Positions 48,396 through 59,602 of a stretch of DNA of 64,000 nucleotides are shown piece by piece. The first letter of the stretch is position 1; each line of letters starts with the position of its first letter. Position numbers and translations under genes: made by a program. A model generated the notes under the pieces. It searched no databases and was not told the origin of the DNA. It saw only the letters and a list, made by a program, of their open reading frames with translations. This stretch comes from Flammeovirgaceae bacterium (GTDB lineage: Bacteria > Bacteroidota > Bacteroidia > Cytophagales > Cyclobacteriaceae): positions 199,501 to 263,500 of the forward strand of contig JADJMA010000002.1 of the NCBI GenBank assembly GCA_016709845.1. The letters are read 5' to 3'.

Positions 48396-49454
48396 ATGGA
48401 CAAAAAAATATTTTCAAAAAAAATAATAGCCTGGTACGAAGAAAATAAAAGAAGCCTTCCGTGGCGCCAAACCCGCGATCCTTATAAGATCTGGCTTTCG
48501 GAAGTAATCCTTCAACAAACCAGAATCGCTCAGGGACTACCTTATTATTTGTCTTTTGTTGAAAGTTTTCCAACAGTAAAATCACTGGCCCGGGCACCCG
48601 AGGATAACGTGTTGCGGTTATGGCAAGGTCTTGGTTATTATTCACGCGCTCGTAATCTACACGCGTGTGCAAAAAAAATTGATAAAGAGTATCACGGAAA
48701 GTTTCCCGATTCCTTTGAAGAGTTAAAGAAACTTCCAGGTATTGGCGATTATACAGCCGCTGCCATTGCTTCCATTGCCTTTCGAATACCCGTTGCTGTG
48801 GTGGATGGAAATGTGTTTCGCGTATTAGCCCGCGTATTTGGCATGGAGGAAGAAATCTCCAGCAATAAGAGTAAGACAGTCTTTAAAGCAAAAGCCAATA
48901 GCCTTATTCCTACCGATCAACCTGATATATTTAATCAGGCGATGATGGAATTTGGTGCTTTGCATTGTACTCCCAAAAATCCAAAATGCCAGAGCTGTAT
49001 TTTTACAAAAGACTGTGTGGCCAATAGGCATGAGATGCAAAGCATGCTGCCCGTAAAAGCTTCCAAACAAAAAGTAAAGAAGCGATACCTTAATTATATC
49101 GTGATAAAACAAAAAGGAAAGCTATTAATGCGAAAGCGTGGAGTAGGTGATATCTGGAATGGTCTGTATGATTTTTTGCTTATTGAAACTAAAAAGTCTG
49201 TTAAAGCAGCGGGATTGCCAAAGCATGAAAAAAAAATAAGTTTAACCATGGACTCAACACCCGTGCACTACAAGCATGTTCTTTCGCATCAGCAACTGAT
49301 CATTCAATTTATTCCAGCAACCATTCCGGCAGATCAATTAAAAGCACTTATAAAGAAGGAAGGATTAACATTCTATTCTAAAAAAGAAGTTGAAAAACTA
49401 CCCAAACCAATCGTGATCAACCGGTTTTTAAAGGATTCAGAATTTTTAAACTAA
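48396..49454 (+). CDS. mutY: Adenine DNA glycosylase MutY
   Basis: A 352-residue repair enzyme. Catalytic Glu36 sits in IWLSEVILQQTRIAQG, the helix-hairpin-helix is LPGIGDYTAAAIASIAFRIP, and the catalytic Asp follows in VAVVDGNVFRVLAR. The 4Fe-4S ligands are C-x6-C-x2-C-x5-C in CTPKNPKCQSCIFTKDC. A C-terminal NUDIX-like domain (MRKRGVGDIWNGLYDFLLIE) recognises 8-oxoguanine. It removes adenine opposite 8-oxoG. Intact frame. Confidence 0.95.
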   Translation: MDKKIFSKKIIAWYEENKRSLPWRQTRDPYKIWLSEVILQQTRIAQGLPYYLSFVESFPTVKSLARAPEDNVLRLWQGLGYYSRARNLHACAKKIDKEYHGKFPDSFEELKKLPGIGDYTAAAIASIAFRIPVAVVDGNVFRVLARVFGMEEEISSNKSKTVFKAKANSLIPTDQPDIFNQAMMEFGALHCTPKNPKCQSCIFTKDCVANRHEMQSMLPVKASKQKVKKRYLNYIVIKQKGKLLMRKRGVGDIWNGLYDFLLIETKKSVKAAGLPKHEKKISLTMDSTPVHYKHVLSHQQLIIQFIPATIPADQLKALIKKEGLTFYSKKEVEKLPKPIVINRFLKDSEFLN

Positions 49455-49470
49455 GCGGAGAAAATTTTGA

Positions 49471-49478
49471 TAGTTTTG
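49471..49478 (+). promoter_or_regulatory. Possible -7 element for ssb
   Basis: TAGTTTTG fits the TAnnTTTG consensus and is 41 bases before the ssb ATG, a sensible distance. No clear -33 TTG was found, so it is tentative. Confidence 0.4.
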
Positions 49479-49519
49479 CAGACAGCAAGTGTAAATTTTA
49501 AACTCTAAACAGATTCTCT

Positions 49520-49957
49520 ATGGCAGGCGTAAACAAAGTAATCTTAGTGGGCAACTTAGGGAAAGACCCCGAAGTAAGAAATCTGGAAAATGGAGCTACC
49601 GTGGCAAACTTTACTATGGCTACTTCCGAAACTTACAAAGACAAAACAACCGGAGAGAAAAAAGTAATAACCGAATGGCATAACGTTGTGTTGTGGCGTG
49701 GCCTGGCTGATATTGCAGCCAAATATCTACACAAAGGTGATCAGGTTTATATTGAAGGCAAGTTGCGCACCCGAAGCTGGGAGAAAGATAATGTTACCCG
49801 GTATACAACAGAAATTGTGGGCGATAATATGACCTTACTAGGTTCAAAACCTGGTGGATCTGGCGAACGCTCTTCAACTCCGCCACAGTATTCACAAGGT
49901 GGTGGCGATGATCAGAAAAATGCTCCCGATAATTCAACAGACGATCTACCGTTCTGA
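49520..49957 (+). CDS. ssb: Single-stranded DNA-binding protein
   Basis: A 145-residue SSB: AGVNKVILVGNLGKDPEVRN, TEWHNVVLWRGLADIAAKYL and KGDQVYIEGKLRTRSWEKDN of the OB fold, a Gly/Ser/Pro-rich flexible linker, and the acidic tip DDLPF that recruits partner proteins. It protects single-stranded DNA at forks. The gldD start overlaps its last base (TGATG). Intact. Confidence 0.95.
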   Translation: MAGVNKVILVGNLGKDPEVRNLENGATVANFTMATSETYKDKTTGEKKVITEWHNVVLWRGLADIAAKYLHKGDQVYIEGKLRTRSWEKDNVTRYTTEIVGDNMTLLGSKPGGSGERSSTPPQYSQGGGDDQKNAPDNSTDDLPF

Positions 49958-50587
49958 TGATTAGTAAAACAAGGGAGCACTATTTTATTACGAATTGTCA
50001 TTCTATTCCTGGTTGGATTACGGCAAGTCTACTCATTCTATTTGCCTCCGCGTGCAGTAAGGATTATCAGCCTAAGCCTAAAGGATATAACCGATTGGTT
50101 TTGCCTGCAACAGAATATAGGTTATCTCCGGATTCACTCCCTTATCAGTTTGAGTATTCAACGTCCGCGCGATTGCTGCGCGATTCATCGTGGTTTAGTG
50201 AACGCAACTGGGTTGAAATTTATTATCCTGCCTTAAAGGCCAATGTTCATATTACCTATAAGAAATTAGATAATCGCGAACAATTTCTTAAAGAGTTGCT
50301 TAACGATGCCTACAACCTAACGGCCAAGCAGCAAATTAAAGCTTCGGCTATTGACGAAGTGATTGTGGTTACCCCCAGTGGTAAGACAGCTGTGATTGCG
50401 GAAATAGCCGGTGAAGTACCGAGTCAATTTCAATTCACAATGACCGATTCATCGAGGAATTTTCTGCGTGGCGCACTTACTTTAATACAAGGGTTCAAAA
50501 CGATTCGCTCGCGCCTGCTATTGACTTCATGAAAAAGAAACGCTGCATTTCATCAATACTCTTCAATGGAAAAAATTAGTGCGTTGA
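49957..50587 (+). CDS. gldD: Gliding-motility lipoprotein GldD, frameshifted at the end
   Basis: Lipoprotein signal ITASLLILFASACSKDYQPK with lipobox ASAC, then PKGYNRLVLPATEYRLSPDS, WVEIYYPALKANVHITYKKL and GEVPSQFQFTMTDSSRNFLR of GldD. After RGAL the frame shifts near 50485 and the true end reads YFNTRVQNDSLAPAIDFMKK, then TLHFINTLQWKK, to a stop at 50585. GldD is needed for gliding and for T9SS function in this phylum. In relatives I know, mutY-ssb-gldE-gldD are neighbours; here gldE is missing from the run. Confidence 0.9.
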
Positions 50588-50643
50588 AAATATTTCCTTC
50601 AACGCATTGATTCGGTTAACTTGCCAATCTTCAAACCGATCCG

Positions 50644-52737
50644 TTGGCAAATTATTTCGATACATCACTTGAATTTCTAAAGGGCGTTGGCCCGCAGCGG
50701 GCCGCACTCCTGCAAAAGGAGTTAAAACTTTTTACCTTCGGAGATCTCATTCAGCACTACCCTTTTCGGCATGAAGACCGAACGCGATTTTATCCTATTC
50801 ATGAAGTGAATGATCTAATGCCCCATGTTCAGTTAAAGGGTAAAATTACAGACTTTGAGATTATTGGTGGTGGTTTTAAAAAGCGTTTAGTTGGTCATTT
50901 TGAAGATGGTAGTGGCGGATTAGAATTAGTTTGGTTTCAAGGTATCAACTGGGTGATGCAAAAAATAAAACCGAATACCGAATATGTGGTGTTTGGCAAA
51001 CCCAATCGATTTGGAAACAAACTTTCGATTGCTCATCCTGAAATAGAACCCTTGACATCCGGTAACGAGAAGGGTGGTTTTCTTCAACCCGTTTATCCGG
51101 TTAGTGAAAAGCTAAAGTCCCGATATATCGACAGCAAATTTCTTTCAAAACTTGTGAAGGAAATTCTTAAAGGCACTCAAAGTCAAATTCGCGAAACGTT
51201 GCCCGCTGCCGTACTTCAAAAACACCAACTAATAGATAAACGATCGGCTCTGATAGCCATTCACTTTCCACAGAGTCATGAACAATTGGCAAGTGCACGC
51301 ATGCGACTCAAATTTGAAGAGCTCTTTTATATTCAACTTCGATTAATCAAAATGAAGTTGGTGCGCCAGGAAAAATTCAGAGGAATTGTGTTTAATGACG
51401 CCAGTATTCTCACCCGATTTTACAAAGAACATCTCCCCTTTCCACTCACCGAAGCACAGAAGCGTGTGATCCGCGAAATCTATGCGGATATGAAAAGCGG
51501 AAAACAGATGAATCGACTTTTACAAGGCGATGTAGGCAGTGGAAAAACTATTGTTGGGTTTATCTGCATGTTACTTGCTATTGGCAGCGGTGCACAAGCC
51601 GCTTTAATGGCGCCAACAGAAATATTAGCGCAACAACACTTCAACAATCTGAAAAAGTATGCAGACCTGATGGGCGTTACCATTGCTTTACTTACCGGAT
51701 CGGTTAAGAAGAAAGCGCGTAAGCCAATTCATGAGATGTTAGAAAATGGTTCTCTTAAAATTTTAGTTGGCACCCACGCGCTGCTCGAAGAAGGAGTTCA
51801 GTTTAATAAACTTGGTCTTGCGGTGATTGATGAGCAACATCGCTTTGGAGTTGCGCAGCGGTCAAAGTTGTGGCAAAAAAATTCAGATGTATATCCACAT
51901 GTTTTGGTGATGACCGCCACACCTATACCCCGCACGCTGGCAATGACGCTCTATGGAGATCTTGAGATTTCAGTGATTGATGAGTTGCCTAAAGGAAGGA
52001 AGCCCATCAAAACAATGCATCGTTATGATACCCACCGTTTACAGGTAAATGGTTTTTTAAAAACTCAAGTTGACGCGGGTCGTCAGGTGTATGTCGTATA
52101 TCCCTTGATTGATGAGTCGGAGAAATTAGACCTGAAGCATTTGATGGATGGATACGAAAGTATTAGTCGCGCGTTTCCTGATGTTGCTATCAGCATACTG
52201 CATGGCCAGATGAAACCGGAAGCCAAAGATTTTGAAATGGCTCGCTTTGTAAAAGGCGAAACAAAAATAATGGTAGCCACCACGGTAATTGAAGTGGGCG
52301 TTGATGTTCCGAATGCCTCAGTCATGGTTATTGAAAGTGCCGAACGTTTTGGTCTATCTCAACTTCATCAATTGCGGGGCCGCGTGGGGCGTGGGGCCGA
52401 GCAATCGTATTGTATTTTAATGACCGGAAATAAATTAAGTGCCGATTCAAAAATCAGAATTGGCACGATGGTGAAAACCAACAATGGTTTTGAAATTTCT
52501 GAAACCGATTTACAATTACGTGGGCCCGGAGATTTAATGGGTACACAACAAAGTGGTGCATTGGATTTACTCATTGCCGATCTCGGAAAAGATGGTGAAA
52601 TCCTCAAACAAGCCCGAGAAGAGGCTCAATATGTTTTGGAAGATGACCCAATGCTTGAAAAGCTTGAAAACAAAATGGTTCGTATCCAAACAGAATCAGC
52701 AAAACAGAGTGCCGTTAATTGGAGTCGCATCAGTTAA
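50644..52737 (+). CDS. recG: ATP-dependent DNA helicase RecG
   Basis: A 697-residue helicase. Wedge domain: FDTSLEFLKGVGPQRAALLQ and GKITDFEIIGGGFKKRLVG. Helicase motifs: LLQGDVGSGKTIVGFICMLL (Walker A), VIDEQHRFGVAQRSKLWQ (DEQH), MTATPIPRTLAMTLYGDLEI, VIEVGVDVPNASVMVIESAE, LHQLRGRVGRGAEQSYCILM. It remodels stalled forks and Holliday junctions. No ATG is in frame upstream before a stop, so TTG at 50644 is used. Intact. Confidence 0.94.
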   Translation: MANYFDTSLEFLKGVGPQRAALLQKELKLFTFGDLIQHYPFRHEDRTRFYPIHEVNDLMPHVQLKGKITDFEIIGGGFKKRLVGHFEDGSGGLELVWFQGINWVMQKIKPNTEYVVFGKPNRFGNKLSIAHPEIEPLTSGNEKGGFLQPVYPVSEKLKSRYIDSKFLSKLVKEILKGTQSQIRETLPAAVLQKHQLIDKRSALIAIHFPQSHEQLASARMRLKFEELFYIQLRLIKMKLVRQEKFRGIVFNDASILTRFYKEHLPFPLTEAQKRVIREIYADMKSGKQMNRLLQGDVGSGKTIVGFICMLLAIGSGAQAALMAPTEILAQQHFNNLKKYADLMGVTIALLTGSVKKKARKPIHEMLENGSLKILVGTHALLEEGVQFNKLGLAVIDEQHRFGVAQRSKLWQKNSDVYPHVLVMTATPIPRTLAMTLYGDLEISVIDELPKGRKPIKTMHRYDTHRLQVNGFLKTQVDAGRQVYVVYPLIDESEKLDLKHLMDGYESISRAFPDVAISILHGQMKPEAKDFEMARFVKGETKIMVATTVIEVGVDVPNASVMVIESAERFGLSQLHQLRGRVGRGAEQSYCILMTGNKLSADSKIRIGTMVKTNNGFEISETDLQLRGPGDLMGTQQSGALDLLIADLGKDGEILKQAREEAQYVLEDDPMLEKLENKMVRIQTESAKQSAVNWSRIS

Positions 52738-52842
52738 TATCCCCTTTTTTAGGGACTTTTATATCCGGTTACAAATTGGAGGCAGAATACATGTAAGGAA
52801 GAGGTAACTTTTATTTAACTTTAACTCTCTAAACCCCTAATT

Positions 52843-53590
52843 ATGAGAGGATTTCTACTGGCCCTCGGATGCTTTTCGTTTCTTGCCACCGTTGCCCAAA
52901 CTATCGCGATCAAAAAAGTGGAGCTGGCAGGTGAAAAAATCATTGTCCACTACGATCTGGAAGATGGCAACCCCAACAATGAATACAAGCTCGAATTGTT
53001 TTCTTCAGTCGATAATTTTGTTGCCCCCCCTTACAAAAGTTAAGGGCGATGTAGGTGATGAAGTAAAACCCGGCATCGACCACAAAATTGAATGGAACGT
53101 GCGTGAGGAATTGGGTGGCTATAAGGGCAGGTTGTCGCTTGAGATTCGGGGTAAAGTTTACATTCCTTTTGTTAAGCTACAAAACTTTGACACCGAGCGA
53201 TCTTATAAACGTGGCAAGAGCTATACTATAGCCTGGAAACCCGGTAGTACAAATCCTATTAATATTGAGTTGTATAAAGGGGGCCAGCGAATAAGCGGTG
53301 AAATGAACCAGCCCAATAATGGCGCTCATACTTTTTATGTACCCTCTCAGGCTAAAAAAGGCAGCGACTACCGCCTTAAAATCACGGATACAAAAAATAC
53401 GGATGACATTTTATATACAGACGAATTCCAAATAAAGCCTAAAGTGCCTTTGGTGGCTAAGGTCCTGCCTGTGCTTGCCATTGGAGCGGCTGTTGTTGTT
53501 TTTGGTGGTGGTGGCGGTGGCTCTGGCGATTCCAATGGAAATGGAACTACAGCTATCCCCGGAGTCCCCGATTTGCCAACAGGAAACTAG
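52843..53590 (+). CDS. Secreted Kre9/KNH-domain protein, frameshifted
   Basis: Signal peptide MRGFLLALGCFSFLATVAQ. Then a first strand-rich part (IKKVELAGEKIIVHYDLEDG, NNEYKLELFSSVDNF), a shift in the C7 run at 53024-53030, and KVKGDVGDEVKPGIDHKIEW. From about residue 105 a Kre9/KNH-like domain: YKRGKSYTIAWKPGSTNPIN, IELYKGGQRISGEM, TFYVPSQAKKGSDYRLKITD. It ends with one hydrophobic helix (VAKVLPVLAIGAAVVVFGGG) and a Gly/Ser tail, so it may be anchored at the C-terminus. First gene of the four-gene cluster; 35 bases before the giant protein gene. Confidence 0.75.
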
Positions 53591-53625
53591 TATGATTAAT
53601 TGACTACGTATACAAGACTCGAATT

Positions 53626-56600
53626 ATGAAATATATTTTATTAGCTGTAAGTGTTTTTCTTTTTGGAGAGTCTATTGCTCAGGGTAGCTGGACGGCAACT
53701 AATGGCCCCTATGGGGGTAATGTTTCCGATCTGGAAAGAGATGGAGGAGGGAACACCTATGCCATTGTTTCGCAAGCACTTTTTAAATCTACCAACGATG
53801 GATCAAGTTGGCAAAAAGTGGTTACCGTAAATCCAACAGCACTTTATATAAATGATTTGTTGATTTCGAATGGTAAATTCTATGCGGTTTATTGGAGTTC
53901 GTTTTATACCTCAACCGATGGATTAACCTGGACCAGGCCTGCTACAACCTTTCCATTTAACAATGCACAAAAAATAATAAAATTTGGGCCTGATGGATTT
54001 TTAGCTGTTTACGGTTCAGATGGAATTTTTGTATCTAAAGATGAGGGAGTAACCTGGGTAAATGCTTTAAGTGACAGGGTCTATTGGAACGGCTATGAGC
54101 GGGTGGTGGCCACTACAAATGGGGATCTATATGCTATTTCCAGAAATGCCAATTTAAATAATTTCCAAGGCTTTGAAATAAAGAAACTTCCTTACCCCGG
54201 ACTCGCAGGCACGTTTGATCCTGCCAATTGGCAAACAAAATATTCCACTGCGAAAACGGGAACTATCACCACTTCAACCGCATCGGCAACGGTAACCGGG
54301 GTAGGGACCTCGTTTACTACGCAATTAAAGGTAGGTGCAGATCTCTATAACAGCACTTCAACTCAATACATTGGTAATGTTTTATCTATAGCCAGTAATA
54401 CAACCTTAACCCTTTCTAGTAAGGCTCAGGTCACCTACTCGGCAGTTGCATTTACTGCAGACCCATATCAATATTCTACTCACCTCTTATCGTTTGGCAG
54501 TAACGTATATTTATTTACATCCAACAATATTTTAATCTCTCAGGATGGGGGCACTACGTGGCCATCGATTAAGGGTAATATTACAGCAAGTTACTTCTCG
54601 GGCTATGGTGGGGTAAACACCAATGGAGCGGTGTACTATTATAATAACTCTGCCAATGAAATATATTCGCTTATCAATCCAACGCCACCCAACCCCACCT
54701 GGACTATAACTACAGCTACCGCCTTTTCAAATATAAGCACTAGTGCGCTTGGTTTTTCTTTTATTTCAACGAGTAGTTTTCTTGTCGCCACAAATTCTGC
54801 CGGAGTTCTTAAATCTACCAATACCGGGGCCACCTATTCTCTTGCCACCACCGGTATAACAGGTGCTACTGTAGATCAAATTGCTGTTGCCAACACGACA
54901 GGCAAAATCTTTGCTGCCAAATCTGGAGGGGGCTACACATCCTCTGTAGATGGTGGTGCTACCTGGACAACAACAACACTCCCAAACTCAGGGAGCAGTT
55001 CTAAGGTTTTGAAATTAGTCAATGGCACTTACGCTGGTAATATTTTGTTATATGGAGTAGGATATGTTTTCCGCTCTACCGACAATGGGGTAACGTTTCT
55101 TTCGGATAATATTTATAGAGCTTATGATAATCAAATTATTGAGGCCGCCAATGGCGATTTATATTATTTTTATGCGGTATATGTAAATCCAAATACCACC
55201 CCCAAGATTGCCAAATCAACAAATGGCGGAGCCACCTGGGTTGATCTCGCTATAACTGGACTACCCACCAACTTTCAATTTTATTATGCCGCTATTGATG
55301 GCACAACGAATATTCTTTTTCATGGGTATGATTATACTACAACCCTCCATAAAACCTATAAAGTGGTAGGCACAACGGCCACACTACTTACTGTGCCCTA
55401 CACATACAACTTTAATAATTTATTTTTCCAAAATAATAAATTTTACGCATCCCAATTCTCTGCCTATTACTACACGTCAGATTTAGGCACTACCTGGACG
55501 CCTGTTGGTTTTTCTGGAAACAAGGTCTTCCCAATTAAAAATGCCTCCTACTCAGGGATTGCTGTAAGCAGACCAGGAGCTTTATACATTTCTCAAAATG
55601 AGGGCGGCAGCTGGAGTAACACGACCTTGCCTGAGGCTTCGTCCTATATTACCAGTATAGCCACCGATGCCAGTGGTGATTTTTATGCATCTGCAGTAGG
55701 AAGTTCCGTATTGAAATTTACGAATGAACTTTTAGTAGATCCTGCCACCTTACCACCCTATATTAACTTTAACTGGCAACCCTTAAATGGTCCTTATGGT
55801 GGCCGGACAACAAAAATACAAAGTACTACCGATGGAAATACGCTGTTTTCTATTGTGCAAAACCGATTATGGAAATATACTAGTGGCAGTGGTTTATGGA
55901 GTTTGATAGACCCGGCAGTTGCAAATGGCTTAGTGTTTGATGTTGAAGTGGACGGAACTACCGTATACGCCCTAACCAATACCAATCCTCAAAAAATTTA
56001 TAAATCAACTTCTCCGTGTTAGCTGGACAGCCTTAAATTCTACGGGACTGCCAGCAGGATCCAACCACATTCGTAGGATAGAGGTTCTTTCTAATGGTTC
56101 CATTCTGGCATTTGGAAGAAACTGGAACTTTGGGAAGTATTTATAAATCCTCGAATGCCGGAGCTTCATTCACAGTTCAGTTTACCAGTGCGTTTAATCA
56201 GTTTTATGGTTCCGATGGAGGATCTTACTCAAGAAAACCAGCTGTAAATCCTACTGGGGGAGGGGGCACCAGTAGCAATTTTTGGTCTTCCAACAGAAGG
56301 AATGGTAGTGTCAACAGATTTTGGAACTACCTGGACAGTAAAAAGCTTATCATCGGTGATAAGCCCAACAGGTTTTGTGGGTTCTTATATGTATGATAAG
56401 GATGGTAATCTTTTGATGCAGTATATTGTTGACACTGGTCTTCCTATATGGGTTACTGACATAGCTAAATCGTCCGACAATGGCACAACCTGGACAAACC
56501 TTAACACACCTAATGTGTCAACCCCAACCGGATCAATTTATAGCAAGCGAATTATTGTGCTTGGCACTGGCGAATATTTGATGAGTATTCAAGGGCAATA

Positions 56601-59598
56601 TGATTGTTACCGATCTACCGATGGGGGCGCTACCTGGACTAATATTGGTAATGTAGGCGATGCTTTTTTATGGGCATATACCCAAGGAACTACATCTTAC
56701 ATTTTAGGGATTAGCGATGCGGGAATTTTAAAAACGACAGATGGCGGACAAACCTTTACTCCATTTAGCACTGGCATACCACACCCGTATGCTTATGAGA
56801 TTACCCTATTAAACAATAAGGATATGGTGATTGGTGCTACCCGTCCTTATTATTCTTCTGATTTTGGCCAAAACTTTACACTCGCAACTCTTAAGCCCGC
56901 ATCTAAATATTTATTGGTTGGAGATTCTATTATTGGATATGGCAGTAACGGTAAACTGCAAAAATCTAAAGATGCAGGCAAAACCTGGGCAGAATTTGGA
57001 GCTGATGACCTCTACTTTGACTACTTAACAAAAGATGCTACCGGTACGGGGTTTTATGGTTCCGATGGTCAATCTCTTAAATATTCAACCAATCTGATTA
57101 CCTGGACGGACATTGTACTTTCGGGCCTTCCAACTGAATATTACATCCTTAGCCTAGTAACAGACCAGGGTGGTGCAATTTATGCTGTTATCGAAGATGA
57201 GGCCGATTATTCAACCATGGTTTACAAAATTGTTTTTGGTTCAGCCGTAAATATCTCCGCCAGTATTGGCACGAAGAATCCTGCTAATATTCTATACTTT
57301 AATAATAAAGCGTATCTGTATGATTCGGATGGCATCATCTTCAAATCAACAGACGGGGAAATCTGGACACAAACCTCTGCCCCTGCAGGTACATCCCTTG
57401 TGGTGGCAAACAATTACCTGTTTATCCCGGGTAATGATAATTCAGTACTCTGGCTATCGCGAAATGATGGGGGTGACTGGCAAAGCGTAGGAGATACGGC
57501 TCCACCTTCCGGATTGTTCACTATATTTAATAATGTAGTCATTAATGAATATGATGGCTATGCTTATGCCACATTAACAAATAGCGTAGCAAAGAAGAGT
57601 GCCAACATAGTAATGCCCGATGATAAAACTAAACCCGTTGCCACTACCTATCTGCCTGCTAATAATGCGACCAATGTTAGTGTAACTCCAAAATTAACAA
57701 TCACCTTTGACGAGATTACACGATCCGTAACCGGAAAAAAAATAAGAATTTTTGATTTTGCTAATCAAGCTGTTCCGGTGGAGACTATTGATATGTCTAC
57801 GGCCGTTCAGAGTTACAAATCATGGTCGGTTAGCCCAACAGCATTGGCTTATAATAAAACCTACTTTGTTGTTATGGATGCAGGAGCGGTAACCGATATT
57901 TTTGGAAATACTTACACGGGTATTGCCTCATTTTCTACCTGGAAATTCACCATCCAAGAAGAGCCCGACACCGAAAAACCAACTATTACGGTTGTTACTA
58001 CCGACCTAAAATTAACAAAGGGTACCGTTAGGAAAGTTGACCTTACCGTAACTGACAATAAAGCTTTACCCACTAATAAAACAAAAATTTATTATCGGGG
58101 TATTTCAAAAATTGCCTCGGAACCGTTTTCCTCAGCAACATTTAATGTAGTCTCCGGTGGAGCAACGACCTCTACTTCTTTTACCCTTGATGCCCAGGAG
58201 AATTGGTATGATGAGATGGGTCTTGAGCTTTATTTTGAAGCCGAAGATGCTTCTGGAAATATCCAACGAGCGCCTGCCACTGCGGGTACCTATCTTTACT
58301 CCTATATTGATTATCAATCTGCAGCCCCTGCATTGCCTTCAAGTAGAATTTCAATAGGAGGTAAAGCCAACAACTATAGAATAATCTCAGTTCCATTCGT
58401 TCTACAGGACAAGCAAATACCCACTGTGCTAAATGAATTGGGAGCAGTTGACAATACGCTATGGCGAATGTTTACCTACGCAGGAGACAATAAATTTACG
58501 GAGAATCCTCAAACTTTTGCGCGAGGAACAGGCTACTGGATCAACGTTAAAAATAATCCGGGCGAAATAAAGATTGAAGGGGCTTCAACACCAGAATTCA
58601 ATAGGACTAACTTTGATGCAATGACTTTAAATCCAGGTTGGAACCAAATCGGTAATCCCTATCCCGTAAGTGTAAGCTGGAACGACACGCGGGTCGGTAA
58701 TGAATCGACTATAGGAAAAGTAAAAGTCTTTGATGGAGCTAGCTATTCCGATGGAAACATATTGGAAGCTTATCAAGGCGGCTTTGTTTTTGTTCAAGGC
58801 GCTGCACCCATTAGTGTTAAAGTTCGATTTAATGGAATAACTACCGGAGGAAGAATTGCCACTGAAGAAACTTCTCTTGACTTATCAAAACCAAATTGGA
58901 CATTGCCCCTTACCGTTAAAAGTAACGAGATATCTAATTCGATTGGAGGCATTGGCATGAATGAAAAAGCTAAAATGGGATGGGATCAATATGATGATCG
59001 GAATCCACCGCGGTTTCTCGACTATGCTGAACTCTCCTTCCATAAAACAAATACTGATGTAACCGATTTGGCCAGAGACATTATCTCGACTCAAGACGAA
59101 TACATTTGGGAGTTTTCGGTATTAGCAGAAGGACATGCCAACCTAACATGGACAAATGAACTTATCTCGGGTGATAAAGATTTACTTCTTTTCGATCTCA
59201 CCAGCCAGCGCGTAATTGACATGAGGTCGACAGGCACCTATTCTTTTAATCCTAAGGAGGGGAATAACTTCAGAATTTATTTTGGCAATGATCTTCATGA
59301 TTTGATTAAGCCTACCTCTATTGTGCTTGGTAAAGCATTTCCTAATCCAGCACAAAATGAAACCACTATTGCATTTACCTTACCTGAGAGTAAATCAAGC
59401 TATCAGGTTCAACTCGGGGTATACAACTCCGTGGGGCAACGGGTAGCAATCCTTGCCAATGGCACATTTCAGGAAGGCTTCTACTCCACCAGTTGGAATA
59501 CTGAAAACAATAATAATGGTCTCTACTTTTATAGGCTCACTGTTTCCAGCGATGCCTTAAATAAAACATTCACTGAAAAGATTATCATTAATCGATAA
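53626..59598 (+). CDS. Giant secreted protein, two BNR/VPS10-like propellers, Ig-like domain and T9SS sorting domain
   Basis: Signal peptide MKYILLAVSVFLFGESIAQ. Two long arrays of BNR/VPS10-like blades (TNDGSSWQKV, STDGLTWTRP, SVDGGATWTT, STDGGATWTNIG, TTDGGQTFTPF) each open with a NGPYGG motif: WTATNGPYGGNVSDLERDGG and WQPLNGPYGGRTTKIQSTTD. A strand-rich insert sits at residues 206-285. Then an Ig-like Big_5 domain (VATTYLPANNATNVSVTPKL), a second Ig-like part (ITVVTTDLKLTKGTVRKVDL) and the C-terminal type A sorting domain (LGKAFPNPAQNETTIAFTLP, NGLYFYRLTVSSDAL, FTEKIIINR). Shifts lie near 56016, 56130 and 56290. About 1990 residues. Secreted by T9SS; the function is unknown, probably binding. 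Confidence 0.85.
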
Positions 59599-59602
59599 GA
59601 AA

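Noticed and set aside
50580..50606. Hairpin TGCGTTGAA/TTCAACGCA as terminator of gldD
   Set aside because: No T-run follows on the plus strand, the stem overlaps the true gldD stop, and recG follows in the same direction. It may still fold in the mRNA.
56094..56396. Separate 100-codon gene inside the giant protein
   Set aside because: It is a piece of the second propeller read between two shifts.
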